From Joostella atrarenae (GTDB lineage Bacteria; Bacteroidota; Bacteroidia; Flavobacteriales; Flavobacteriaceae), in NCBI RefSeq assembly GCF_021764745.1, contig NZ_JAETXX010000003.1:1-64000 (forward strand): a stretch of DNA of 64,000 nt. Direction: 5' to 3'. The notes under the pieces were generated by a model. That model made no database searches. It was given only the letters and a program-made list of their open reading frames with translations, and had not been told where the DNA came from. Made by a program: the position numbers and the translations under genes. Position 1 is the stretch's first letter; each line of letters opens with the position of its first letter. This document shows, in pieces, positions 1 through 6,794 of this stretch.

Positions 1-117
1 GTAATTGCTTGTTCTCGCCTACTTTGGAAACTCCACAGGAATTTCCAACTTGGTGTGTACTAGTAAAGTTAAGTGCTAACCCACGTAACTACTCATAGCC
101 GAAACCGTTGGCGTTAA
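1..117. repeat. attC-like cassette junction, right half only (window edge)
   Basis: This is the right half of a cassette-junction element cut by the window edge. It ends with the boundary GTTGGCGTTAA at 107-117, in front of the first gene. The segment from about 80 (GCTAACCCACG ... ATAGCCGAAACC) resembles the right end of the junction at 6616-6777 (GCTAACCCGTG ... TTGCCGAGACC), so both belong to the same repeat class. The left arm lies outside the window. Confidence 0.7.
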
Positions 118-156
118 TTTTCAAAAATCAAACATACAGCTAAGCATCTTATCCAA

Positions 157-585
157 ATGACTAAGAAAGAAGCAACCTATTTCTCTTTTATCCCAGCTAT
201 TATTTTTGTGGGGTCTGAATTAATTAGAACGTATATTAGACCTATTTATAACCGAAATGAACATCCCATAATCAACAATATACTCGGATGGTTACCAAAC
301 TTTTTAGCAGGATTAGGAATACTGTCTTGGAGTGCGGTAATTTTAATAGTTGGAGAATCCTTACTGTCCTTAACAATTTCTAAGAAACAAAAACTACTAG
401 TTTTATTAGCCACAAATATTATAGCTATTGTTGGGTTAATTGGACATGAGGTTTTGCAAAAAGGAACTGGATTATACTATGATATTGAAGATATTTACGC
501 AACGTTAGGAGGTGTATTATTGGGAAATATCCTATATTATTTTTCGTTGTTTTCCAATAAAACTGTTGAACATAAATTGAAATAA
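157..585 (+). CDS. VanZ-like small integral membrane protein (cassette gene)
   Basis: A 142-residue protein with about four hydrophobic segments (residues 8-25, 43-67, 78-96 and 113-131). The pattern H-E-x-x-Q (HEVLQ) followed by D-I-E-D-I-x-A-T-x-x-G resembles the conserved part of VanZ-like membrane proteins; this is a family resemblance, not a proof. It is the first complete cassette gene, lying 40 bp after boundary GTTGGCG at 107. No matching CGCCAAC site follows the stop; instead a truncated repeat begins at about 590, so the right boundary of this cassette seems to have been lost. The function is unknown; VanZ relatives have been linked to resistance to glycopeptides and other antimicrobials. 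Confidence 0.6.
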   Translation: MTKKEATYFSFIPAIIFVGSELIRTYIRPIYNRNEHPIINNILGWLPNFLAGLGILSWSAVILIVGESLLSLTISKKQKLLVLLATNIIAIVGLIGHEVLQKGTGLYYDIEDIYATLGGVLLGNILYYFSLFSNKTVEHKLK

Positions 586-589
586 TTAA

Positions 590-803
590 ATATTGTGGAG
601 GTTGGTGTTTTGGGCTTTAAATTAAATGCAAATCTCACCAAGCTGAATAAAAAATTAATGACAACAAAGCCTAAACGAAATGCGGACTTTAGGGCAAAAA
701 CGAAAGGTCTGTGTATATTTATAATGTAGCTAAAACTTATGGATTTAGCTTTGGACAAGAATAAATAAAACTAAACAATAAGCTTTAGCTACGTTGGCAG
801 TAA
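590..803. repeat. Two abutting attC-like elements with a gene remnant between them
   Basis: At 590-635 there is a truncated piece of the repeat class seen in full at 8989-9193 (GAGGTTGGTGTTTTGGGC resembles GAGTTTGGTGTTTAATTC). A short remnant of about 20 bp follows, then a complete element from AATGACAAC (657-665) to GTTGGCAGTAA (793-803). Its inner arms AGCCTAAACG and CTTTAGCT can pair. The layout suggests deletion of most of a cassette, leaving only its 3' end and junction. Confidence 0.65.
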
Positions 804-813
804 TAATGAACAA

Positions 814-1650
814 ATGATAATTACCATAAAAAACTTAACTGAAGAGCTTATAAAAATCATTCAATCTGATATAATTAATATTCCCAAAGAGAACATATTA
901 GATTTATATGAATCTTGGTCACAAACAAATGAAAAATCTTCAAAATGGGTTTTTGATAAAAAAAATATTTCGGAGAAACAATTTTTACCACTAAATCCAT
1001 ATTTATTAGGAATTGATTTCCCCTACTGGTTTGGAAATATTTCAGCTAAAAAAAGAATAATGGTGATTGGCATTGATCCATTAAGAAATGAAAATGTGTT
1101 CAATAAAGTTAAAGCTGATAAAAATAACGATGTATTAATTGGAACACCTTATGCTCTTCATTCAATAAAAATGAGAGAGGGAAGAACTCGTCCATATTGG
1201 GAATTCATAAACTCATTATCACAAGACCATTTTGTTTATCTTACAGATATTTATAAAACTTTTTTTTATACAGATTCTTCAAAAAAAGAAAGAAGTTATG
1301 TCTATTATAAACAACATCCCTCTAAACTGAGTTCAATAAAAAATATTTTAGAGCAAGAAATAGAACTTCTAAAGCCTGATTTAATAATTACTCTCGGAAA
1401 AGAAAGTATTGTTCAACTAACAGAACAGAAATGTAATAAACTATCTCGTAATATCTCACTAAATAAAACTCATTTAAAAAGCTTTCCAAACATTCCTATT
1501 ATTCCTTTAGTGCATCTTTCAGGAGCAACAAGAAAGGCAAATATCATAGATTTTATGATTGCTAATAATTTGAACACTTCCAATTTTGAAAAAAGATGGC
1601 AATACGGATTAGGGTATTCAACAATTATAAAAAATTACATAAACAGATAA
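814..1650 (+). CDS. Uracil-DNA-glycosylase-like protein (cassette gene)
   Basis: A 278-residue soluble protein. The central block IMVIGIDPLRNEN (residues about 86-98), the block LKPDLIITLGKESI (about 187-200) and the late PLVHLSGATRK segment (about 231-241) follow the layout of the uracil-DNA-glycosylase-like superfamily: active-site loop after the first strand, 'P-D-x-I-x-x-L-G' strand, and a late H-x-S loop. Substrate and true glycosylase activity cannot be read from this. The boundary before it is GTTGGCAGTAAT and the site after it reverse-complements to GTTGTGGGGAGTAAT. The outer AGTAAT matches but the inner bases differ, as if only the boundary had been exchanged. Cargo of this fold could serve in DNA repair or phage defence; that is inference. 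Confidence 0.6.
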   Translation: MIITIKNLTEELIKIIQSDIINIPKENILDLYESWSQTNEKSSKWVFDKKNISEKQFLPLNPYLLGIDFPYWFGNISAKKRIMVIGIDPLRNENVFNKVKADKNNDVLIGTPYALHSIKMREGRTRPYWEFINSLSQDHFVYLTDIYKTFFYTDSSKKERSYVYYKQHPSKLSSIKNILEQEIELLKPDLIITLGKESIVQLTEQKCNKLSRNISLNKTHLKSFPNIPIIPLVHLSGATRKANIIDFMIANNLNTSNFEKRWQYGLGYSTIIKNYINR

Positions 1651-1651
1651 A

Positions 1652-1915
1652 TTACTCCCCACAACAAAAACCTAAGTTAAAAAACAACCCCTTTCTTCAA
1701 AAATATTAGACACCATTATATTGGGCTTACAAATTCAATTAATTGATTTTGTAAGCTTTTTTTATTGTAATTATTTAAGCAATACAGAAACGTACATCTT
1801 ATTATAGAGTCTCGCCTACCCTCCTACTGAATTAGATTATATATCGTTTCTAAATAAAAAATCATTGCTAAACTACACAGTTTATCATAGCCAAGACAAA
1901 CGTGTTGTGACATAA
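1652..1915. repeat. attC-like junction, class A left half joined to an unrelated right half
   Basis: It starts with TTACTCCCCACAAC (1652-1665) and continues as the class A repeat (AAGTTAAAAAAC, hairpin terminator, AGCAATACAGAAACGTACAT). It departs from class A at about 1803 and ends near GTTGTGACAT (1904-1913). The right half is unlike other copies, so this junction is probably a recombinant. The terminator inside is listed separately. Confidence 0.65.
1725..1763 (+). terminator. Rho-independent terminator inside class A junction
   Basis: The arm GCTTACAAATTCAATT pairs with AATTGATTTTGTAAGC and a run of T follows. The same hairpin recurs at 2662, 7325 and 11206, always just after a cassette gene. 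Confidence 0.8.
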
Positions 1916-1967
1916 ACTAACTATGTTGAAAGCTTAATTTCAATATGAATAATCCAGATTTTATCAT

Positions 1968-1992
1968 TACTTTTGTATCCAAGTAGATACAA
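1968..1992 (+). promoter_or_regulatory. Promoter and overlapping palindromic operator of the toxin-antitoxin pair
   Basis: TACTTTTG (1968-1975) fits the Bacteroidota -7 box TAnnTTTG. It overlaps a perfect inverted repeat, TTGTATC (1973-1979) and GATACAA (1986-1992), separated by six bases and ending four bases before the toxin ATG. Such a palindrome over the start of transcription is the usual place for an antitoxin to bind and repress its own operon. The arms are seen; the binding is inferred. Confidence 0.65.
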
Positions 1993-1996
1993 TATT

Positions 1997-2296
1997 ATGT
2001 TCTTTATTGAAAAAACAGTAGAATTTGACAGATGGCTGAGAAAATTAAAAGACTTTAGGGCAAAGGCAAAAATATTGTTCAGAATTCAAAAATTAGAAAT
2101 TGATGAACATTTTGGCGATTGTCAAGCTGTCGGCGACGGAATACGGGAAATGCGGATAAATTTTGCTAAAGGCTACAGAGTTTACTTCAAAGAAAAGGAC
2201 GGAAAGGTTATTGTTCTTTTAATCGGTGGCGATAAATCTACCCAACAAAAAGACATTGTCAAAGCAAAGGCGATTTGGAAAAAATTAAATAAATAG
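1997..2296 (+). CDS. RelE/ParE-superfamily toxin of HigB type (HI1419-like)
   Basis: A 99-residue protein beginning MFFIEKTVEFDRWLRKL. It shows the signature of the 'addiction module killer protein' branch (Gp49/HigB-like): F-D-x-W-L-x-x-L-K-D near the N-terminus, then A-K-I-L-F-R-I-x-K-L, G-D-x-Q-A-V-G-D-G-I-x-E-M-R-I, G-Y-R-V-Y-F and I-V-L-L-I-G-G-D-K-S-T-Q. Family members are mRNA-cleaving toxins acting with the ribosome. An in-frame TTG at 1973 would add eight residues but lies in the operator, so the ATG at 1997 is chosen. The toxin gene precedes its antitoxin by three bases, the usual order for this branch. In a cassette array such pairs stabilise the array; here that is inference. Confidence 0.85.
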   Translation: MFFIEKTVEFDRWLRKLKDFRAKAKILFRIQKLEIDEHFGDCQAVGDGIREMRINFAKGYRVYFKEKDGKVIVLLIGGDKSTQQKDIVKAKAIWKKLNK

Positions 2297-2299
2297 AAA

Positions 2300-2584
2300 A
2301 TGGAAACTTCAAAATTTGAAATAGCAGATTATTTGGAAAGCAAAGAAATGATTGCAGAATATCTTAATACAGTTTTGGAAGAGGGAAATAATGCCGATAT
2401 TATCAATGCAGTTGGACACATTGCAAAAGCCATCGGAATGACCAAAATTGCGGAAGAAACTGGTTTAAGTAGACCGAGTTTGTATAAAGCGTTATCGGAT
2501 GGAGCGAAACCTCAATTTGAGACTATTATGAAAGTATTAAAAGCTATCGGAGGACAAATTCAAATAAATCCAGCATCTAACTGA
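2300..2584 (+). CDS. HigA-type antitoxin with helix-turn-helix (HI1420-like)
   Basis: A 94-residue protein starting three bases after the toxin stop. The N-terminal part (F-E-I-A-D-Y-L-E-S-K-E-M-I-A-E-Y-L) is typical of 'addiction module antidote' proteins. The rest is a Cro/CI-type helix-turn-helix: AIGMTKIAEETGLSRPSLYK (residues about 45-64), then F-E-T-I-M-K-V-L-K-A-I-G-G. It should neutralise the toxin and repress the operon through the palindrome at 1973-1992. The cassette end site TACTACCAAC follows at 2593, but the presumed cassette start (GTTGTGACAT at 1904) does not match it. Confidence 0.87.
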   Translation: METSKFEIADYLESKEMIAEYLNTVLEEGNNADIINAVGHIAKAIGMTKIAEETGLSRPSLYKALSDGAKPQFETIMKVLKAIGGQIQINPASN

Positions 2585-2661
2585 ATAAAATCTACTACCA
2601 ACAAAAACCTAAGATAAAAAGCAGACCCATTCTCCAAAAATATTAAACACTATTATATTAA

Positions 2662-2702
2662 GCTTACAAATTCAATTAATTGATTTTGTAAGCTTTTTTT
2701 AT
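2662..2702 (+). terminator. Rho-independent terminator inside class A junction
   Basis: The same stem as at 1725 (GCTTACAAATTC ... TTTTGTAAGC) with a run of T. It should stop transcription leaving the toxin-antitoxin cassette. Confidence 0.8.
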
Positions 2703-2843
2703 TCTATTTATCATAGTTATTAAAGCAATACAGAAATGTACATTTCATTATAGAGTCTGCTTGATTTCGCAATAGCAAAGCATTGTTAAAGTAGCTTATT
2801 GCCTTTTTAAGGTTTTCCGTAAAATATATCCCTAAGGAATCTA

Positions 2844-2851
2844 TATATTTG
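2844..2851 (+). promoter_or_regulatory. Promoter-like -7 box conserved in class A junctions
   Basis: TATATTTG fits TAnnTTTG, about 47 bp before the TraB gene. It lies in GGAATCTATATATTTGAAAG, which is nearly unchanged at 7499, 8464 and 11381. No convincing -33 box is seen at the expected spacing, so promoter activity is a hypothesis. Confidence 0.4.
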
Positions 2852-2897
2852 AAAGAGAAATAAACGTGAGTTCGTTTATCTGATAGTTAGGCGTCAT

Positions 2898-3635
2898 ATG
2901 AAGATAAAATTACTTTTAATATTAAACTTGATTCTATTAAATTCTTGTTTTCAAAATGAAACAAGCGAATTTGAAGTTGGGAATTTGTGGAAAATAACAT
3001 CTAAAAGTGGAATTGAATCTTACGTCTACGGAACGGTTCATCTTTACCCAAAAAATGAGTTAGAACTTTCTAAAAAAATTATATCAAAACTCGAAAATTG
3101 TAAAGTACTCGCTCTTGAAAGAGATATAACTGATTCAGCTGAACAAGAAAAATTTTTAAATTTTGAACTTCCCCAGTATTTCATAGAAAGCTACAGAGCG
3201 TTGACACTCGAATACGGGAACGAATTGGTTTCAATGGAAGGGCAATTAATCAAAATCGCCAAAAAAAATGGAATTAAAATCTCGGGACTTGAATCGACAA
3301 ACGAAATTTTGGCAATTATGACGGAAATGGGTAAAATTGAATTCCCTCAATCAGAATTTGAAAAAGATAAAATAATTGAAGTCTATCAACACACTCTTAA
3401 TTTATACAAAAAAGAACAGATTTTGATTTTCAAAGATAGTATGATATCTCAAATGCCGACAAAAATGGTCGATTTGAGCATCAATTTAAGAAATCAAAAT
3501 TGGATTGAGGATATTATTAATCTAGTCGAAAATAAATCAACTTTTATTGCTGTTGGAATGGGGCATTTAGGTGGTGAAAATGGACTTCTTAAATTGCTAA
3601 AAGATAAGGAATACAAATTAGAACGAATAAAATAA
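2898..3635 (+). CDS. TraB/GumN-family lipoprotein (cassette gene)
   Basis: A 245-residue protein with a lipoprotein signal peptide (lipobox LLNSC, Cys17). The mature part has TraB/GumN family features: L-W-K-I-T-S early, G-T-V-H-L (residues about 46-50) and I-A-V-G-M-G-H-L-G-G near the end. This family is thought to be metalloprotease-like, with the GTxHL and GMGHL histidines as likely metal ligands. Boundaries are the clearest textbook pair in the array: GTTAGGCG at 2886 and CGCCTAAC at 3642-3649 are reverse complements, fitting integron R'/R'' rules. The start ATG lies only two bases after the boundary repeat, so translation signals sit partly in the junction. Confidence 0.75.
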   Translation: MKIKLLLILNLILLNSCFQNETSEFEVGNLWKITSKSGIESYVYGTVHLYPKNELELSKKIISKLENCKVLALERDITDSAEQEKFLNFELPQYFIESYRALTLEYGNELVSMEGQLIKIAKKNGIKISGLESTNEILAIMTEMGKIEFPQSEFEKDKIIEVYQHTLNLYKKEQILIFKDSMISQMPTKMVDLSINLRNQNWIEDIINLVENKSTFIAVGMGHLGGENGLLKLLKDKEYKLERIK

Positions 3636-3641
3636 ATACGC

Positions 3642-3777
3642 CGCCTAACATTGTATAAAAATAATAGCGGTTTAATCGCTAAAACGACTATAAAATTTAT
3701 AAATCAATCGATAGTAACAAGCTAAAAATAAGTCATATAAAATCTGCTACTATTCTTATACGTTACCGTTGTGTGCA
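3642..3777. repeat. attC-like cassette junction with long inner arms
   Basis: It runs from CGCCTAAC (3642-3649) to GTTGTGTGCA (3768-3777), only 136 bp. The left arm TGTATAAAAATAATAGC pairs with the right arm GCTACTATTCTTATACG; 14 of 17 positions match. The left spacer between AAC and the arm is two bases and the right spacer is five (TTACC), the same asymmetry as at 12583-12721. Asymmetric stems of this kind are a hallmark of integron attC sites. Confidence 0.8.
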
Positions 3778-3811
3778 ATAACAACAAAACTCTCAAAATT
3801 CAATTAAACTA

Positions 3812-4609
3812 ATGGAGGAACTAAATCCAAATCGAATAATTTTCAATACTGCGAAAAAAGTTTACGAAGGAAATTTATCAAAGAATGACGGAATAAATTC
3901 TCTTGTTCGAGATTTGAATATGAACAGAGGTTCGGCTCAAATGATTATAGTTCAGATTTTTCCAAAACTTTTGGATGGCGACCAATTTACAAGGACATTA
4001 AGTGTTGATTTATTTAATAGTTTTTTGCGATTTATTCTTGAAGATTACGGAGCAGAAAGACTAAAAAAATCACTTTCTGCCCTAAAGATGCATATTGATT
4101 ATATTAAAGAAAAAGGAGATGCCAAAATAAAATTGCGGAAAATTTATCAACGCTATTTAGATGATTTATCAATAAATGATGAACCTTCAATTATTGACGA
4201 AATTGAACAGTCAGAAATTGCTAATCATTTAAAAGACAAATCTAAAAGTGATTTAATCAATGAATTAAAAAACTCAGAAAATAATAGTTCGGAAAAGGTT
4301 ACTGTAAACCATAAAAGTTACAAACGGAATAATAAAATTGTTGCGCTGATTAAAATATTACGAGATTTTAAATGTCAGATTTGCGGACAATTTATTTTAA
4401 AAAAAGATGGCTCAAGATATATTGAAGCAGCTCACATAGTCCCAAAACATAAACAAGGAAATGAAAACCCTGAAAATATAATTTTACTTTGTCCAAATCA
4501 TCATAAGGAATTTGATTTAGGAAACTGCGAAATAACTAAGCGTACGGATGAGGAAATTGAGTTTACTTTAAACGGAAACCAACATTTAATATCTTTAGCT
4601 ATCGATTAA
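3812..4609 (+). CDS. HNH endonuclease (cassette gene)
   Basis: A 265-residue protein with a helical N-terminal part of unknown role and a C-terminal HNH nuclease domain. The domain has C-Q-I-C-G (residues about 188-192), I-E-A-A-H-I-V-P-K-H (about 204-213), the N-P-E-N-I-I-L-L-C-P-N-H-H core (about 220-232) and F-D. The two C-x-x-C pairs suggest a structural zinc. The target is unknown; similar standalone HNH proteins are restriction-like or homing nucleases. Boundaries GTTGTGTGCA (3768-3777) and TGCACACAAC (4628-4637) are exact reverse complements over ten bases, so this is an intact cassette. Confidence 0.85.
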   Translation: MEELNPNRIIFNTAKKVYEGNLSKNDGINSLVRDLNMNRGSAQMIIVQIFPKLLDGDQFTRTLSVDLFNSFLRFILEDYGAERLKKSLSALKMHIDYIKEKGDAKIKLRKIYQRYLDDLSINDEPSIIDEIEQSEIANHLKDKSKSDLINELKNSENNSSEKVTVNHKSYKRNNKIVALIKILRDFKCQICGQFILKKDGSRYIEAAHIVPKHKQGNENPENIILLCPNHHKEFDLGNCEITKRTDEEIEFTLNGNQHLISLAID

Positions 4610-4627
4610 AAATTATGAATAAATTAC

Positions 4628-4806
4628 TGCACACAACAATGGTATAGGTAATTACAAAAGTGATTCGGATAAATAGTAGCTGGAATGTTCACTTTTGGAA
4701 CTACTGTTTCTCAACTTTAAGGATATATTTCATATTTTTAGGGAAATACACCTATAACACTATATAAATTGCATTAAAACGCACATTACACTTAACGTTA
4801 GCTACA
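4628..4806. repeat. attC-like cassette junction
   Basis: It runs from TGCACACAAC (4628-4637) to GTTAGCTACA (4797-4806). After AAC comes AATGGTATAGGTAATT, and the site before GTT is CACATTACACTTAAC. Pairing of the arms is weaker than in neighbouring junctions, so it may be a hybrid of two classes. The outer sites belong to perfect pairs with the HNH cassette start and the MORN cassette end. Confidence 0.7.
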
Positions 4807-4815
4807 ATAAAAAAA

Positions 4816-5652
4816 ATGATTCCAAAAGTAAATAAATACGATTTCTACTTATATTCTGATTTCTCTAATGTTGATAATCCTAATAATTTACTCCAATTAA
4901 TAGCTCATTCAAATGAATATTTTGAAGATATTACTTTAAGCTCTCTAGAACAAGAAGCTTTATCCAAAAGAATAGAGCTTTGTCAAATACTATTTGAAGA
5001 TGAATGGAATTCTAGAAATGGAAAAATTCAATTTTTCTTTGAATTTTCAGACAAGAAAATTATAGAAGATTATTATAAAAAACTAACTCTTTTTGCAAAT
5101 GAATTTGGATTTAAATCTCTTATTCCTAATTTTCAAAAAACAATAAAATTTTACATTGAAAATGAATCAGAAATAAGAGAACTTTCTGAAAATCAAGAAA
5201 ATGATGACTGGTGGGATAGACTCCAAAAACTACAATCAGAATATAATTATTATTACTCCCAAGCTATAGAAATAGTAGCTAACAATATTATAAAAAAACC
5301 CAATGACTTCTGTAGAGATGAAAATGGAGATTTTATTGACTCAAATTTTACAGGAAAACTTAAACATTATTTAAAAACAGGAATTCTGAAATATGAATAT
5401 TCAATAGTAAAAGGTCAAATACTTGGTGAGTTTATCGAATATGACAATAACGGAAATAAAAGAGAATTATCTTATAAAGACGGATACTATGATAAAGACT
5501 CTTTCAAAAAATGGTTTGAAAATGGACAAATTGAATTTGAAAAAATAAATGACTCTGATTATAGATATTGGTTTGAAAATGGTCAGATTAAAACAGAAAA
5601 AATTGGAGAAATTATCAGAAAGTGGGATATTAATGGTAAAGAAATACTGTAG
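4816..5652 (+). CDS. MORN-repeat (YwqK-like) protein (cassette gene)
   Basis: A 278-residue soluble protein. The N-terminal 170 residues are unrecognised and rich in Glu, Tyr and Asn. The C-terminal part has MORN-like repeats of the YwqK type: a degenerate G-I-L-K-Y-E-Y unit, then W-F-E-N-G-Q-I-E-F-E (residues about 236-245) and W-F-E-N-G-Q-I-K-T-E (about 254-263). YwqK-type proteins are often annotated as antitoxins or immunity proteins; that role is not shown here. The boundaries GTTAGCTACA and TGTAGCTAAC (5648-5657) are exact ten-base reverse complements, and the stop codon TAG lies inside the right site, so recombination sites and reading frame are fitted together. Confidence 0.7.
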   Translation: MIPKVNKYDFYLYSDFSNVDNPNNLLQLIAHSNEYFEDITLSSLEQEALSKRIELCQILFEDEWNSRNGKIQFFFEFSDKKIIEDYYKKLTLFANEFGFKSLIPNFQKTIKFYIENESEIRELSENQENDDWWDRLQKLQSEYNYYYSQAIEIVANNIIKKPNDFCRDENGDFIDSNFTGKLKHYLKTGILKYEYSIVKGQILGEFIEYDNNGNKRELSYKDGYYDKDSFKKWFENGQIEFEKINDSDYRYWFENGQIKTEKIGEIIRKWDINGKEIL

Positions 5653-5837
5653 CTAACAATGGCTATAGTTAATACGGGTTTTGGTGCTTAATCCAAAGTC
5701 TGTGCATATTTAGAAAGTCCGCCAAATCTTTTGGATTTGGCTTTTAAAATGAATAATATAAAAATTCGGCTCTGTGTTAATCCGAAAAGTTAGTATCTTT
5801 TTGCACGCTACGTTTCATACACAAGTCCGTTGTAACC
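5648..5837. repeat. attC-like cassette junction, class C
   Basis: It runs from TGTAGCTAAC (5648-5657) to GTTGTAACC (5829-5837). The interior shares TTGGTGCTTAATCCAA, TCTGTGCATATTTA and an inner hairpin (CCAAATC and GGATTTGG) with the junction at 8989-9193. The class C interior therefore recurs at three places in the array (also at about 600-780). Confidence 0.75.
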
Positions 5838-5850
5838 AATTACCAAAAAA

Positions 5851-6375
5851 ATGAAAATAGAGGAATTATTAACAACATATTGGAGTCAATTAACACTTTT
5901 ACTTATAGGAGTTGGATATTTCATAAAAAGAGTTTCTGACAATATTTCAAACAAAAGAGAAATTAATCATAATTTATTTCAACAAAATAGATTAAAAGCA
6001 GTTAATGATTTTTTCACATCTTATGCTAAAACGGAAAGAATGTGGAGAGATTTATCAATAATTCCCATTCTTGAGTATCAGTTTGATACAACAGAAATTG
6101 ATGAAATAGTTTTTAGCCCAATAAATGAGCTGAGAAAAAATGTTTTAGAACTTCAAATTTATTTTTCCAAAAATGAGCATCAACTTTTTAAAGAGATTCT
6201 GGAAAATGTCATAAATATAAATGGGAAGTTAAATTCAATTTACTTTAAATACGACAAAGAAACATCTATAACAATTAAATCAAATGAATTTGGTTTCGTT
6301 CGAGATTCTAAACTTGAAGAAAACGAAATTTTATTTGAGGAAATAAGTAAAATAATTAGAAAAACATTCAATTAA
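5851..6375 (+). CDS. Hypothetical protein with one N-terminal membrane segment (cassette gene)
   Basis: A 174-residue protein. Residues about 9-25 (YWSQLTLLLIGVGYFIKRV) are a membrane anchor, followed by a mostly helical, charged region. No family is recognised. It begins 13 bp after boundary GTTGTAACC (5829). No matching GGTTACAAC site is found downstream; the next junction (6616) ends in CCGCCAAC, so this cassette seems to have lost its own right end. It may form an operon with the small frame that starts four bases after its stop. Confidence 0.6.
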   Translation: MKIEELLTTYWSQLTLLLIGVGYFIKRVSDNISNKREINHNLFQQNRLKAVNDFFTSYAKTERMWRDLSIIPILEYQFDTTEIDEIVFSPINELRKNVLELQIYFSKNEHQLFKEILENVININGKLNSIYFKYDKETSITIKSNEFGFVRDSKLEENEILFEEISKIIRKTFN

Positions 6376-6378
6376 AAT

Positions 6379-6513
6379 ATGACTTATAGAGAAAAAATAA
6401 AAATGCACATAATTGAAAGACCAGAAGAAAAAAAGGCTGAATTACAAAATTTCATAGATAATGAACTTTTAGAAATGGATATAAATAAAGTAACAACATA
6501 TTTGGAGGAATAA
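6379..6513 (+). CDS. Small hypothetical protein, 44 residues
   Basis: A short frame beginning MTYREKIKMHIIERPEEKKA and ending TTYLEE, three bases after the preceding stop, so likely co-translated with it. It is strongly charged and probably helical. The same frame stays open after the TAA for a further 31 codons (6514-6609), so it could instead be the 5' part of a longer gene broken by a stop codon. No family is recognised. Confidence 0.45.
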   Translation: MTYREKIKMHIIERPEEKKAELQNFIDNELLEMDINKVTTYLEE

Positions 6514-6609
6514 AACCAATCAACTTCGCACAAAATTGTTGAAACAAAATATTCGGAACAAGGAGACTTGTATGTAAAAGCAGAAACAGGATTAACATTT
6601 TTGAAATAA
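6514..6609 (+). pseudogene. Possible C-terminal gene remnant before a cassette junction
   Basis: An open stretch without a start codon, reading ...HKIVETKYSEQGDLYVKAE... to a TAA at 6607-6609, in the same frame as the small gene before it. It ends just before the class B junction, where a cassette gene should end. It is best explained as the tail of a gene whose front was deleted, or as the second half of the 44-residue frame. Confidence 0.4.
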
Positions 6610-6615
6610 AAAAAC

Positions 6616-6777
6616 TACCGCCAACACCGCATAAAATTGATTACTGGTTATAGCCCACTTACGAAAATACTTGTGCTTGCCTGTTGGCTGACAGGGATTT
6701 TCAGTTTGGTGTCTACTTGCAAGGTTAAATGCTAACCCGTGAAACTACTTATTGCCGAGACCGTTGTAAGTAAGCTG
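6616..6777. repeat. attC-like cassette junction, class B
   Basis: It runs from TACCGCCAAC (6616-6625) to GTTGTAAGTAAGCTG (6763-6777). The first 100 bp (ACCGCATAAAATTGATTACT, then a stretch with the hairpin arms CCTGTTGGC/GCTGACAGG) recur almost unchanged at 13287 and 13908. The right arm CCGTGAAACTACTTATTGC partly pairs with GCATAAAATTGATTACTGG on the left. Confidence 0.75.
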
Positions 6778-6794
6778 AAAACCGAAAACATAAA

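Larger units (their letters stand above)
2593..2895. repeat. attC-like cassette junction, class A (complete)
   Basis: It runs from TACTACCAAC (2593-2602) to GTTAGGCGTC (2886-2895). In order it holds the AAC site, a left arm (CTAAGATAAA), a hairpin terminator (2662-2702), a conserved stretch ending GGAATCTATATATTTG with a promoter-like box, a right arm (TTTATCTGATA) and the GTT site. Other complete copies of this class are at 7256-7550 and 11124-11438, with a right half at about 8405-8515. The right-hand site GTTAGGC fits the integron R' consensus GTTRRRY exactly. Confidence 0.8.
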
